Below are positions 42,956 to 50,155 of a stretch of DNA of 64,000 bases, one piece after another; the stretch's first letter is position 1; every line of letters starts with the position of its first letter. The translations under genes were made by a program, and so were the position numbers. Origin of the DNA: an uncultured Collinsella sp. Its GTDB lineage: Bacteria > Actinomycetota > Coriobacteriia > Coriobacteriales > Coriobacteriaceae. The stretch spans positions 1-64,000 of the forward strand of contig CAUDVX010000002.1 in the NCBI GenBank assembly GCA_958452935.1. Reading direction: 5' to 3'. The notes under the pieces were generated by a model. That model saw only the letters and a list, made by a program, of their open reading frames with translations, searched no databases and was not told where the DNA came from.

Positions 42956-43870
42956 ATGGCCGACAATCGCAAGCGTGTGCCGCGTGGAGGCAAGCAGGCT
43001 GCTTCTGGCTCGCGTCCGGGTCGCCGCAACGACCGCGCTGCCGCTCCCAAGGGCCAGCGCGATCGTACCCAGGCCGCACGTCCGCAGCGCGATCGCAACC
43101 GCGATGCTGTCCAGGTTCCCAAGGGCGAGTTTATCGAAGGTCGCCGTGCCGCCGCCGAGGCGCTGCGTACCGGCTTTCCCGTCAAGTGCGCGCTCATCGC
43201 TGAGGGCGGGGAGCGCGATGCCGCCTTGTCGCGCCTGGTCGACGACCTCAACGCCGCGGGCGTCCGCATTAAGTATGTGCCGCGCGCGCAGCTCGATGCG
43301 CTGTCGAGTCATGGCGCTCACCAGGGCATTGCGCTCGAGGTTGGTAACTTCCCCTATGCTGATGTTGCCGATATCCTCGACCGTGCGGGCGACGGTCCGG
43401 CGCTCGTCGTTGTGCTCGACCATGTGACCGACGACGGCAACTTTGGCGCCATCGTGCGCTCCGCCGAGGTTGTGGGCGCGGCCGGTGTCATCATTGCCAA
43501 CAAGCGCGCTGCCGGCGTGACCGTTGGCAGCTACAAGACTTCCGCCGGCGCCGTCATGCATCTGCCTATCGCGCAGGTTCCCAATATCGCCCGTGCACTC
43601 GACGACCTCAAGGCCGCTGGCTTTTGGGTGGGCGGTGCCTCCGAGCACGCCGAGGGCAGCTGCTGGGATGCTCCCTTCGAGGGCCGCGTGGCGCTCGTCA
43701 TGGGCTCCGAGGGCGACGGCATCTCGCGCCTGGTACTCGAGAAATGCGACTTTTTGACCAAGCTTCCCCAGCGCGGCATGACCGAGAGCCTCAACGTGGC
43801 CCAGGCGACCACCGCACTGTGCTTTGAGTGGCTGCGCCGCAATGCCGGCGAGTTCATGGGGGAGGAGTAG
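42956..43870 (+). CDS. rlmB: 23S rRNA 2'-O-methyltransferase RlmB (SPOUT family)
   Basis: A 304-aa methyltransferase of the TrmH/SpoU type, probably methylating the G2251-equivalent of 23S rRNA. The first 55 residues are a basic, Arg/Lys/Gly-rich tail (RKRVPRGGKQ, RPGRRNDRAAAPKGQ) likely to bind RNA. A substrate-binding domain follows, then the knotted SPOUT domain with LDHVTDDGNFGAIVRSAEV, ALVMGSEGDGISRLV and ESLNVAQATTALCFEW. TAGGAGG precedes the ATG at 42956. It lies in the cysS-rlmB-rae1 order known from Bacillus. Confidence 0.92.
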   Translation: MADNRKRVPRGGKQAASGSRPGRRNDRAAAPKGQRDRTQAARPQRDRNRDAVQVPKGEFIEGRRAAAEALRTGFPVKCALIAEGGERDAALSRLVDDLNAAGVRIKYVPRAQLDALSSHGAHQGIALEVGNFPYADVADILDRAGDGPALVVVLDHVTDDGNFGAIVRSAEVVGAAGVIIANKRAAGVTVGSYKTSAGAVMHLPIAQVPNIARALDDLKAAGFWVGGASEHAEGSCWDAPFEGRVALVMGSEGDGISRLVLEKCDFLTKLPQRGMTESLNVAQATTALCFEWLRRNAGEFMGEE

Positions 43871-43873
43871 CGC

Positions 43874-44551
43874 ATGTCCAAGAAGAACCGCGCCAAGTCC
43901 AAGGCCAAGCGCTTTGGCGAGGGCTCGGCCAAGCCGATTGTTTCGGCCGCGACCTATGGCGTGGGCGGCAATGCGTTTGCGCAGGCCATCGCCGATCCGG
44001 TCTCGACGGTGCACTCCAGTAAGCCTGAGCTGCTGGTGGTCGACGGCTACAACGTGATCCACTGCACGCCGCGCTACGAAAAGCTCGTGTACGACCATTC
44101 CGACGATCCGTATTCCAGTGACGTTCACGATATGGCGCGCACCGCCCTCATCAACGACGTCGCCGCCTTTGCCCAGGGCCGCTACGAGGCTGTGATCGTC
44201 TTTGACGGCGCGGGCAATATCTCCAGCGAGCGCCCCAACCTGCCGGCCCGTGGCGTGCGCATCGAGTTTTCGCCGACGGGCGTATCGGCCGATACCGTGG
44301 TGCAGAAGCTCTGCATCGAGGCGCGCGAAGAAGGCCGCGCGTGCTCCGTGGTATCGAGCGACGGCACGATCCAGGCCGTCGTCATGGGCAAGGGCGTTAC
44401 GCGCATCTCGAGCCGCATGCTGGTGGACGAGATCAAACAGATCGATAACGACGTTCACGAGGCAGAGGAAGCTCCGCAGATCAAGATGACCCTGGGCAGT
44501 CGCCTGAGCCCCGATGCTCTGGCCAAGCTCAAGGCCCTGCGCGGGAGGTAG
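43874..44551 (+). CDS. rae1: NYN-domain ribonuclease (Rae1/YacP family)
   Basis: A 225-aa protein. After a basic N-terminal tail (SKKNRAKSKAKRFGEG) comes the NYN domain, starting ELLVVDGYNVIHC (about 55-67) with the first catalytic Asp. A second acidic site is in EAVIVFDGAG and a third in CSVVSSDGTIQAVVMG. In Bacillus, Rae1 is a ribosome-associated endonuclease cutting mRNA in the A site. The gene sits 3 nt after rlmB, as in Firmicutes, supporting the call. The tail is longer than in the Bacillus protein. Confidence 0.85.
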   Translation: MSKKNRAKSKAKRFGEGSAKPIVSAATYGVGGNAFAQAIADPVSTVHSSKPELLVVDGYNVIHCTPRYEKLVYDHSDDPYSSDVHDMARTALINDVAAFAQGRYEAVIVFDGAGNISSERPNLPARGVRIEFSPTGVSADTVVQKLCIEAREEGRACSVVSSDGTIQAVVMGKGVTRISSRMLVDEIKQIDNDVHEAEEAPQIKMTLGSRLSPDALAKLKALRGR

Positions 44552-44585
44552 GGGATTGTCCATAGAGACCCGTTTCCCAATTGGC

Positions 44586-44614
44586 CAGCCCGTTGATTTG
44601 TAATCAATGGGCTG
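44586..44614. repeat. 13-bp hairpin resembling the tRNA-Thr anticodon arm
   Basis: CAGCCCGTTGATT (44586-44598) pairs with AATCAATGGGCTG (44602-44614) around TGT. The TTGATTTGTAATCAA core differs from the anticodon arm of the real tRNA-Thr 190 bp downstream (CTGATTTGTAATCAG) by a compensated base pair. It is not a complete tRNA. Confidence 0.6.
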
Positions 44615-44632
44615 CGGGCTTACCGTCGCCAA

Positions 44633-44676
44633 AACGAATAGTTTTTGGTTCTGGCGAACAGATAAAACTATTCGTT
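44633..44676. repeat. 13-bp perfect inverted repeat
   Basis: AACGAATAGTTTT (44633-44645) and AAAACTATTCGTT (44664-44676) flank an 18-nt loop. CGTC/GACG extends the pairing outside a short mismatch. It lies between rae1 and tRNA-Thr. Function unknown. Confidence 0.65.
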
Positions 44677-44775
44677 CTGACGAAGGGTTTTGAGATGTGG
44701 TCGGTCAAAGGGTCTGTTGCGCCTCGTCCGCAATTCCTTTATTCTTAACTGGCTTCGCGTGAAAGCGCCAAGTGT

Positions 44776-44850
44776 GCCAGTGTGGCGCAACGGTAGCGCA
44801 ACTGATTTGTAATCAGTGGGTTGCAGGTTCGATTCCTGTCACTGGCTCCA
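44776..44850 (+). tRNA. tRNA-Thr (anticodon TGT), CCA encoded
   Basis: A 75-nt cloverleaf with acceptor GCCAGTG/CACTGGC, anticodon loop TTTGTAA in stem CTGAT/ATCAG, and T arm CAGGTTCGATTCCTG. CCA is at 44848-44850. Confidence 0.96.
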
Positions 44851-44859
44851 TGAGAGTTT

Positions 44860-44897
44860 CGGGCTCTGTTCCTTATGGGACAGGGCCCGTTTCTTTT
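44860..44897 (+). terminator. Terminator of tRNA-Thr
   Basis: CGGGCTCTG (44860-44868) pairs with CAGGGCCCG (44881-44889), followed by TTTCTTTTT. Confidence 0.85.
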
Positions 44898-44939
44898 TAG
44901 GTGGTGTGCCATTGGGTCAGCGCCCATTCCGTTTTCGGT

Positions 44940-45160
44940 TTGTCTCAATCTGTAACACGAAGAGGCTGAAAACCCTCCTTATAGTTACAGATTGAGACAA
45001 TGCCAAGGGATGGCCGATAACATCTCAATCTGTAACACGAAGAGGCCGAAAACCGTTCTAGCTGTTACAGAATGAGACGTAAGCTGGGGTCTCTGCGAAA
45101 CATCTCGATCTGTAACAGATAGGGGAGAAAATGTTCTCTAAATGTTACAGATTGAGACAA
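44940..45160. repeat. Tandem array of three 61-bp palindromes with exact 80-bp period
   Basis: Units at 44940-45000, 45020-45080 and 45100-45160 each have arms TCTCAATCTGTAAC and GTTACAGATTGAGA (one substitution in units 2 and 3). The first unit has perfect 17-bp arms. Loops share ACGAAGAGG in units 1 and 2 and diverge in unit 3. Inter-unit spacers are 19 bp and unrelated. No open frame crosses the array. It sits in the gene-free 44.86-45.61 kb stretch before a tRNA cluster. Confidence 0.88.
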
Positions 45161-45211
45161 AGGCCGGACCGGTCCCAGTCATCCTGGTCGAGCGAGGATT
45201 TCCGGACATAC

Positions 45212-45304
45212 GAGCGTGGAAAATCTCCTGCTAAGTGAATGAGCGTGGGTAATCTCCTACTTTGGGCTCGAAGCCACGCAAAAAGCGGGAGATTATCCAC
45301 GCTC
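45212..45304. repeat. Second palindromic repeat type: GAGCGTGG-AATCTCC units
   Basis: GAGCGTGGAAAATCTCCTGC (45212-45231) is repeated directly at 45241 (GAGCGTGGGTAATCTCC) and inverted at 45284-45304 (GGGAGATTATCCACGCTC). The last two form a 17-bp hairpin with one mismatch. No T tract follows. From here to the tRNA promoter at 45520 I see no gene or further repeat. Confidence 0.8.
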
Positions 45305-45519
45305 GATTCTGTCTGGGAAGCCCGATATCGACCTATATATAGGTGCAAATGAGTCGATATCAAAGTTCGATCCTGATGGTGTACTCCACTACGCAAAAGT
45401 GTTCTCTCGGGAAATGTCACCGCTATATGCAAATTCACCGTCCTCCATATCCAAACTCAGCAAAACCGCAGGTCAAAGGTATGTAGATACGCCCGGCACC
45501 GTGTATCTAGAGGTTTTCG

Positions 45520-45549
45520 TTGACAGCTCCCAAGGTGGCATCGTATTAT
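45520..45549 (+). promoter_or_regulatory. Promoter of the tRNA-tuf cluster
   Basis: TTGACA (45520-45525) and TATTAT (45544-45549) are 18 nt apart, about 63 nt before tRNA-Tyr. The segment GAGGTTTTCGTTGACAGC (45510-45527) is repeated exactly at 47341-47358 before rpmG. Confidence 0.75.
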
Positions 45550-45611
45550 CTTCTTCGTTCGCGGGGGCGGCGGTCCAAAAGACCAAAGGACCTGCGGATA
45601 CTTGAACGATT

Positions 45612-45695
45612 GGGAGTTTGCCCGAGTGGTTAATGGGGACGGGCTGTAAACCCGTTGGCTCTGCCTACATAGGTTCGAATCCTATAGCTCCCACC
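45612..45695 (+). tRNA. tRNA-Tyr (anticodon GTA)
   Basis: A class-II tRNA with a long variable arm. Acceptor GGGAGTT pairs with AGCTCCC (one G-T), anticodon loop CTGTAAA with GTA, T arm ATAGGTTCGAATCCTAT. The 3' end is ACC followed by C, so the terminal CCA is not fully encoded. Confidence 0.94.
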
Positions 45696-45703
45696 CGTCA
45701 AGT

Positions 45704-45779
45704 GCCTGTATAGCTCAGTCGGTAGAGCACTTCGTTGGTAACGAAGAGGTCACCAGTTCAAGTCTGGTTGCAGGCTCCA
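45704..45779 (+). tRNA. tRNA-Thr (anticodon GGT), CCA encoded
   Basis: A 76-nt cloverleaf: acceptor GCCTGTA/TGCAGGC, anticodon stem CTTCG/CGAAG with loop TTGGTAA, T arm CCAGTTCAAGTCTGG, CCA at 45777-45779. Confidence 0.96.
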
Positions 45780-45782
45780 TCC

Positions 45783-45859
45783 GGCGGTGTAGCTCAGTTG
45801 GTTAGAGCACACGGTTCATACCCGTGGCGTCACTGGTTCGAATCCAGTCACCGCTACCA
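45783..45859 (+). tRNA. tRNA-Met (anticodon CAT), CCA encoded
   Basis: A 77-nt cloverleaf: acceptor GGCGGTG/CACCGCT, anticodon stem CACGG/CCGTG with loop TTCATAC, T arm CTGGTTCGAATCCAG. The first pair is G-T rather than the mismatched C-A of initiator tRNA, so this is probably the elongator form. Confidence 0.92.
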
Positions 45860-45870
45860 TAGGTAACACG

Positions 45871-45901
45871 GTGGCTTCTCAATAGTATGTTGAGAGGCCA
45901 C
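45871..45901 (+). other. Hairpin between tRNA-Met and tuf
   Basis: GTGGCTTCTCAA (45871-45882) pairs with TTGAGAGGCCAC (45890-45901; one G-T) around a 7-nt loop. There is no T tract; a TATGGTATAA box follows directly. It may be an RNA processing site separating tRNAs from tuf mRNA, or part of a tuf promoter region. Confidence 0.5.
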
Positions 45902-45955
45902 TATGGTATAAAGGCAAAGTCCCGTCCGGGGACGACCTGTTTAGAGGAGGGCTTT

Positions 45956-47146
45956 ATGGCCAAAGAGAAGTTTGAGCGCACTAAGCCGCATGTTAACATC
46001 GGCACCATTGGTCACGTCGACCACGGCAAGACCACGCTGACCGCTGCCATCACCAAGGTTCTCTCCGAGACCGAGGGCTGCAAGGCTGACTTCACTGCGT
46101 TCGAGAACATCGACAAGGCTCCGGAGGAGCGCGAGCGCGGCATTACGATTTCCGTCTCCCACGTTGAGTACGAGACCGCTGCCCGTCACTACGCTCACGT
46201 TGACTGCCCGGGCCACGCTGACTACGTCAAGAACATGATCTCCGGCGCTGCTCAGATGGACGGCGCTATCCTGGTCATCGCTGCTACCGACGGCCCCATG
46301 GCTCAGACCCGCGAGCACATCCTGCTCGCCCGTCAGGTCGGCGTCCCCTACATCGTCGTCTTCCTGAACAAGTGCGACATGGTCGACGATGACGAGCTCA
46401 TCGACCTCGTCGAGATGGAGACCCGTGAGCTCCTCTCCGAGTACGATTTCCCCGGCGACGACATCCCCGTCATCCGTGGTTCCGCTCTGGGCGCTCTCGA
46501 GGGCGACGCCAAGTGGATGGACGCCATCCGCGAGCTCATGAAGGCTGTCGACGAGTACATCCCGACGCCTGCTCGTAACAACGACCTCCCGTTCCTGATG
46601 GCCGTTGAGGACGTTATGACCATCTCCGGCCGTGGTACCGTTGCTACCGGCCGTGTCGAGCGCGGTGAGCTCAAGCTCAACGAGCCCGTCGAGATCGTCG
46701 GCATCAAGGATACCCAGAACACCGTCGTTACCGGTATCGAGATGTTCCGTAAGTCCATGGACTTCTGCGAGGCTGGCGACAACGTCGGTCTGCTGCTCCG
46801 CGGCATCAAGCGCGAGGACATCGAGCGCGGCCAGGTTCTCTGCAAGCCCGGTTCGGTTACCCCGCACACCAAGTTCACCGGCGAGATCTACGTTCTGACC
46901 AAGGAGGAGGGCGGCCGTCACACCCCGTTCTTCGATGGTTATCGTCCTCAGTTCTACTTCCGTACCACCGACGTTACCGGTACGGTCAAGCTCCCCGAGG
47001 GCACCGAGATGGCTATGCCTGGTGACCACATCACCATCGAGGGCGACCTCATCCACCCGATCGCCATGGAGGAGGGCCTGCGCTTCGCTATCCGCGAGGG
47101 CGGCCACACCGTCGGTTCGGGCATCGTCTCCACGATCATTGAGTAA
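45956..47146 (+). CDS. tuf: Elongation factor Tu
   Basis: A 396-aa GTPase delivering aminoacyl-tRNA to the ribosome. G1 GHVDHGKTTL (about 19-28), switch I ending RGITI, G3 DCPGHADYVKNM and G4 NKCDMVDD are all intact, and the C-terminus ends GSGIVSTIIE. AGAGGAGG precedes the ATG at 45956; an open frame begins further upstream but has no site. tuf follows three tRNA genes here and is not beside fusA within the window. Codon use is highly biased, as expected for an abundant protein. Confidence 0.98.
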   Translation: MAKEKFERTKPHVNIGTIGHVDHGKTTLTAAITKVLSETEGCKADFTAFENIDKAPEERERGITISVSHVEYETAARHYAHVDCPGHADYVKNMISGAAQMDGAILVIAATDGPMAQTREHILLARQVGVPYIVVFLNKCDMVDDDELIDLVEMETRELLSEYDFPGDDIPVIRGSALGALEGDAKWMDAIRELMKAVDEYIPTPARNNDLPFLMAVEDVMTISGRGTVATGRVERGELKLNEPVEIVGIKDTQNTVVTGIEMFRKSMDFCEAGDNVGLLLRGIKREDIERGQVLCKPGSVTPHTKFTGEIYVLTKEEGGRHTPFFDGYRPQFYFRTTDVTGTVKLPEGTEMAMPGDHITIEGDLIHPIAMEEGLRFAIREGGHTVGSGIVSTIIE

Positions 47147-47174
47147 ATTAGCTCTTTGATATAGCTGACTTAGA

Positions 47175-47209
47175 GAACCCGGCACTTATATGGGTGCCGG
47201 GTTCTTTTC
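47175..47209 (+). terminator. Terminator of tuf
   Basis: GAACCCGGCAC (47175-47185) pairs with GTGCCGGGTTC (47194-47204), followed by TTTTC. Confidence 0.9.
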
Positions 47210-47350
47210 TGCAATGGATATTGAGCCGTTGCTGGTGTCGAGAGGATCGATAATGGTCCTGGGTGCACCGTCGATTAGATCTCGTTGGCTCCATTGATGT
47301 GTTCCAAATATGAATGGGTTCACCGAGAACCAATTGATTCGAGGTTTTCG

Positions 47351-47378
47351 TTGACAGCACTTACGTAGAGCTGATAAA
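47351..47378 (+). promoter_or_regulatory. Promoter of the rpmG-tRNA-Trp-secE-nusG unit
   Basis: TTGACA (47351-47356) with a GATAAA box (47373-47378) 16 nt later. The 18 nt at 47341-47358 are identical to the -35 region before tRNA-Tyr. Confidence 0.6.
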
Positions 47379-47425
47379 GTATCAACTCGTGCCCGTACGG
47401 GGCGGAAATGAAAGGTTCAGGATAC

Positions 47426-47575
47426 ATGCGTACTCTAGTTACTCTTGCGTGCACTGAGTGCAAGCGCCGCAACTATACGACCACCAAGAACAAGTCGACC
47501 ATGCCTGATCGTATGGAGATCAAGAAGTATTGCCCCTGGTGCCGTCACCACACGCTGCACAAAGAGACTCGCTAG
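47426..47575 (+). CDS. rpmG: Ribosomal protein bL33
   Basis: A 49-aa protein read directly from the DNA: it begins MRTLVTLACTECKRRNYTT and ends HHTLHKETR. Two CxxC zinc-ribbon pairs are present (CTEC and CPWC), so this is the zinc-containing form of L33. GGTTCAGGA precedes the ATG. It lies before tRNA-Trp, secE and nusG, the conserved arrangement in many bacteria. Confidence 0.95.
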   Translation: MRTLVTLACTECKRRNYTTTKNKSTMPDRMEIKKYCPWCRHHTLHKETR

Positions 47576-47588
47576 TCTCTAGTCACAT

Positions 47589-47664
47589 ACGCCAGTAGTT
47601 CAATTGGTAGAGCATCGGTCTCCAAAACCGAGTGTTGAGGGTTCGAGTCCTTCCTGGCGTGCCA
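47589..47664 (+). tRNA. tRNA-Trp (anticodon CCA), CCA encoded
   Basis: A 76-nt cloverleaf: acceptor ACGCCAG/CTGGCGT, anticodon loop CTCCAAA, T arm AGGGTTCGAGTCCTT, discriminator G, CCA at 47662-47664. It lies between rpmG and secE, a common placement. Confidence 0.96.
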
Positions 47665-47740
47665 GTCATTATTCCGTAAGCTCCCAATTGGGGGCTTACG
47701 GTTTACTCATGTATAAGCGCATTGCGCGGAGGTAACCCAA

Positions 47741-48079
47741 ATGGCCAACAAGAAGAACAAGAAGAAGGCTCAGCAGCAGGCGCCTGCCAACAACGCTGCC
47801 GCCAACTCCAAGGTTGAGGCCAAGAAGGCCGTTGCCAAGAAGAACGAGAAGGCTGCGAAGTCCAAGAAGAACGAGAAGCCTGGTTTCTTCGCCCGCACCA
47901 AGAAGTATTTCGCTTCGGTCAAGTCCGAGATGAAGCGTGTCACGTGGCCCGATAAGAAGGAGCTCGTGAACTACTCAGTCGTCGTTTGCGCTTCTTTGAT
48001 CGTCGTCGGCGTCGTCATCGCTCTGCTCGATGCTGGCTTTGGCGAGGCTCTTGCTCTGTTCTCTGGATTGAGGGGCTAA
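47741..48079 (+). CDS. secE: Preprotein translocase subunit SecE
   Basis: A 112-aa SecE. The first 50 residues are Lys/Ala-rich and poorly ordered (KKNKKKAQQQAPANNAA). The conserved part is FFARTKKYFASVKSEMKRVT with WPDKKELVNYS, followed by one membrane helix (VVVCASLIVVGVVIALLDA). It stabilises SecY in the translocon. The gene is followed 3 nt later by nusG, the usual pair. GGAGG precedes the ATG. Confidence 0.93.
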   Translation: MANKKNKKKAQQQAPANNAAANSKVEAKKAVAKKNEKAAKSKKNEKPGFFARTKKYFASVKSEMKRVTWPDKKELVNYSVVVCASLIVVGVVIALLDAGFGEALALFSGLRG

Positions 48080-48082
48080 ACC

Positions 48083-48619
48083 ATGTCTAAGCGTTGGTAC
48101 GTCGTTCACACTTACTCTGGATACGAGAACCGCGTTAAGTCCGATCTCGAGCATCGCATCGAGACCATGGGCATGCAGGACCGTATCTTTGATATCGAGA
48201 TTCCTATGGAGCGCGTCACCGAGATTAAAGAGGGTGGCAAGCGCGAGACCAAGGATTCCAAGATCTTCCCGGGTTATGTCCTGGTTCGCATGGAGATGGA
48301 TGACGATGCGTGGACGTGTGTTCGCAACACGCCCGGCGTCACCGGTTTCCTAGGCGGCAACGGCAAGCCCGCTCCGCTTTCCCGCGACGAGTACAACAAG
48401 ATGACTCGTCGTCCCGGTAAGGGCGATTCGCCCAAGCGCACCTCGGTTGATATTGAGGTCGGCACGTCCGTCCGCGTCACCGATGGTCCGCTTACCGACT
48501 TTGATGGCAAGGTCTCCGAGGTTAACACCGAGGCTGGCAAGCTTAAGGTCACGCTGATGATCTTTGGCCGCGAGACGCCGGTCGAGCTCGACTTTAACCA
48601 GGTCGCTGTCATCGCTTAA
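48083..48619 (+). CDS. nusG: Transcription termination/antitermination factor NusG
   Basis: A 178-aa protein. The NGN domain starts KRWYVVHTYSGYENRVKSDL and contains FPGYVLVRMEMDD. The C-terminal KOW domain has VRVTDGPLTDFDGKVSEVN and KLKVTLMIFGRETPVELDF. It binds RNA polymerase and links it to Rho or the ribosome. It is co-transcribed with secE; rplK follows after a 120-nt gap. Confidence 0.97.
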   Translation: MSKRWYVVHTYSGYENRVKSDLEHRIETMGMQDRIFDIEIPMERVTEIKEGGKRETKDSKIFPGYVLVRMEMDDDAWTCVRNTPGVTGFLGGNGKPAPLSRDEYNKMTRRPGKGDSPKRTSVDIEVGTSVRVTDGPLTDFDGKVSEVNTEAGKLKVTLMIFGRETPVELDFNQVAVIA

Positions 48620-48739
48620 GTTTTCGTCCGTTCGCGCGAGCGTGCTTCTTCTGTGACTGCTCATCTCAGGAGTGCTTCTAACACGTGCGTGCTTACGATA
48701 TAGCAAGTACTTCACACTCGTGATTCGAAAGGAATGACC

Positions 48740-49168
48740 ATGGCTGAGAAGAAGGTTGCCAACGTCATTAAGCTCCAGATTCCTGCTGGTGCCGCTAACC
48801 CCGCTCCTCCCGTCGGCCCCGCCCTGGGCGCTGCTGGCGTGAACATCATGCAGTTCTGCCAGGCCTTTAACGCCGAGACGCAGGACAAGAAGGGCGACAT
48901 CATCCCCGTTGAGATCTCTGTCTACGAGGACAAGTCCTTCTCCTTCATCACCAAGACCCCGCCGGCGGCTCACCTCATCAAGAAGGAGCTGAACCTCAAG
49001 TCTGGTTCCGCTAAGCCGCAGGCCGACAAGGTTGGTCAGCTCTCCCAGGAGCAGCTCACCAAGATCGCCGAGATCAAGATGCCGGACCTCAATGCCAACG
49101 ACATTGACGCTGCCAAGAAGATTATCGCCGGTACCGCCCGCTCCATGGGCGTCACCATCGCTGAGTAG
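48740..49168 (+). CDS. rplK: Ribosomal protein uL11
   Basis: A 142-aa protein of the GTPase-associated centre. It begins MAEKKVANVIKLQIPAGAAN and has PAPPVGPALGAAGVNIMQFC, with the 23S rRNA-binding C-terminal domain ending AGTARSMGVTIAE. The ATG at 48740 is chosen over 48734 because AAAGGA sits at 48728-48733. The gap to rplA holds a hairpin. Confidence 0.97.
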   Translation: MAEKKVANVIKLQIPAGAANPAPPVGPALGAAGVNIMQFCQAFNAETQDKKGDIIPVEISVYEDKSFSFITKTPPAAHLIKKELNLKSGSAKPQADKVGQLSQEQLTKIAEIKMPDLNANDIDAAKKIIAGTARSMGVTIAE

Positions 49169-49186
49169 CGATTTCTTTAGGTAATG

Positions 49187-49212
49187 ACGGGTGCTCCGAC
49201 CGGGGCGCCCGT
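49187..49212 (+). other. Hairpin between rplK and rplA
   Basis: ACGGGTGCTCC (49187-49197) pairs with GGGGCGCCCGT (49202-49212; one G-T) around GACC, with no clear T tract. It may modulate read-through from rplK to rplA. Confidence 0.5.
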
Positions 49213-49285
49213 TATATGTGTGCAATAGGGCACACGATACGATGTGGGAGGGCTCACGCCCGTTTAACCACAGGAGGTAATGCAC

Positions 49286-49993
49286 ATGGCTAAGCATGGT
49301 AAGAGCTATAACGCCGCTGCCGAGAAGATCGACCGCGCCACGCTCTACACCCCCCTTCAGGCTGCCAAGCTCATCAAGGAGCTCGACACCGCCAAGTTCG
49401 ACGAGACTGTCGAGGCCCACTTCCGTCTGGGCATCGATACTCGTAAGGCTGACCAGAACATCCGTGGTTCCATCTCCCTGCCCCACGGCACCGGCAAGAC
49501 CGTTCGTGTTGCCGTCTTCGCCGAGGGCGAGAAGGCTCGCGAGGCCGAGGCTGCCGGCGCCGACATCATCGGTTCCGACGAGCTCGTCGCCCAGATCCAG
49601 AAGGGCGAGATCAACTTCGACGCCGCTATCGCTACGCCGAACATGATGGCCAAGGTTGGCCGCATCGGTAAGATCCTTGGTCCCCGTGGCCTCATGCCGA
49701 ACCCCAAGCTCGGCACCGTGACCATGGACGTCGCCAAGATGGTCTCCGAGCTCAAGGCCGGCCGCGTTGAGTATCGCGCCGATCGCTACGGCATCTGCCA
49801 CGTGCCCCTGGGCAAGAAGTCCTTCTCCGAGCAGCAGCTCGTCGAGAACTACGCTGCCCTGTACACCGAGATTCTGCGCGTCAAGCCCTCTTCCGCTAAG
49901 GGCAAGTACGTCAAGTCCATCTCTGTGTCTTCCACCATGGGCCCTGGCGTCAAGGTCGATCCCGCTGTCCAGCGCGACTTCCTGGCTGAGTAA
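49286..49993 (+). CDS. rplA: Ribosomal protein uL1
   Basis: A 235-aa L1-stalk protein. It begins MAKHGKSYNAAAEKIDR. The conserved FDETVEAHFRLGIDTRKADQ, SISLPHGTGKTVRVAVF and GPRGLMPNPKLGTVT are present. The ATG at 49286 fits AGGAGG at 49272-49277 better than the ATG at 49280. In many bacteria L1 represses its own operon. rplJ and rplL do not follow; the next genes are on the other strand, past two repeat elements. Confidence 0.97.
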   Translation: MAKHGKSYNAAAEKIDRATLYTPLQAAKLIKELDTAKFDETVEAHFRLGIDTRKADQNIRGSISLPHGTGKTVRVAVFAEGEKAREAEAAGADIIGSDELVAQIQKGEINFDAAIATPNMMAKVGRIGKILGPRGLMPNPKLGTVTMDVAKMVSELKAGRVEYRADRYGICHVPLGKKSFSEQQLVENYAALYTEILRVKPSSAKGKYVKSISVSSTMGPGVKVDPAVQRDFLAE

Positions 49994-50029
49994 CTTTTAG
50001 TTACTGCCTGAGCAAAGCAAGCATTGCTA

Positions 50030-50068
50030 AAGAAACCCGCTTCTGCCTCGTGCAGGACCGGGTTTCTT
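50030..50068 (+). terminator. Terminator of rplA
   Basis: AAGAAACCCG (50030-50039) pairs with CGGGTTTCTT (50059-50068). The T tract is interrupted, but stem and position fit. Confidence 0.75.
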
Positions 50069-50082
50069 GCTACCGCGCCCAA

Positions 50083-50117
50083 ACCACCACAAAGGGGACA
50101 GGCACCTTTGTGGTGGT
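50083..50117 (+). repeat. GGGAC-loop hairpin, copy 5
   Basis: ACCACCACAAA (50083-50093) pairs with TTTGTGGTGGT around GGGGACAGGCACC (13 nt). A near-identical inverted copy lies at 52959-52997, so two genes (phosphoesterase and BMP-domain protein) are bracketed by copies in opposite orientation. Confidence 0.85.
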
Positions 50118-50155
50118 ATGGGCACTTAGACGTCAATGTTATGGCATCGCAGCGA

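Noticed and set aside
44940..45160. Regularly spaced repeats as a CRISPR array
   Set aside because: Units are 61-bp palindromes with divergent loops, only three units occur, spacers are 19 bp, and no cas gene is near.
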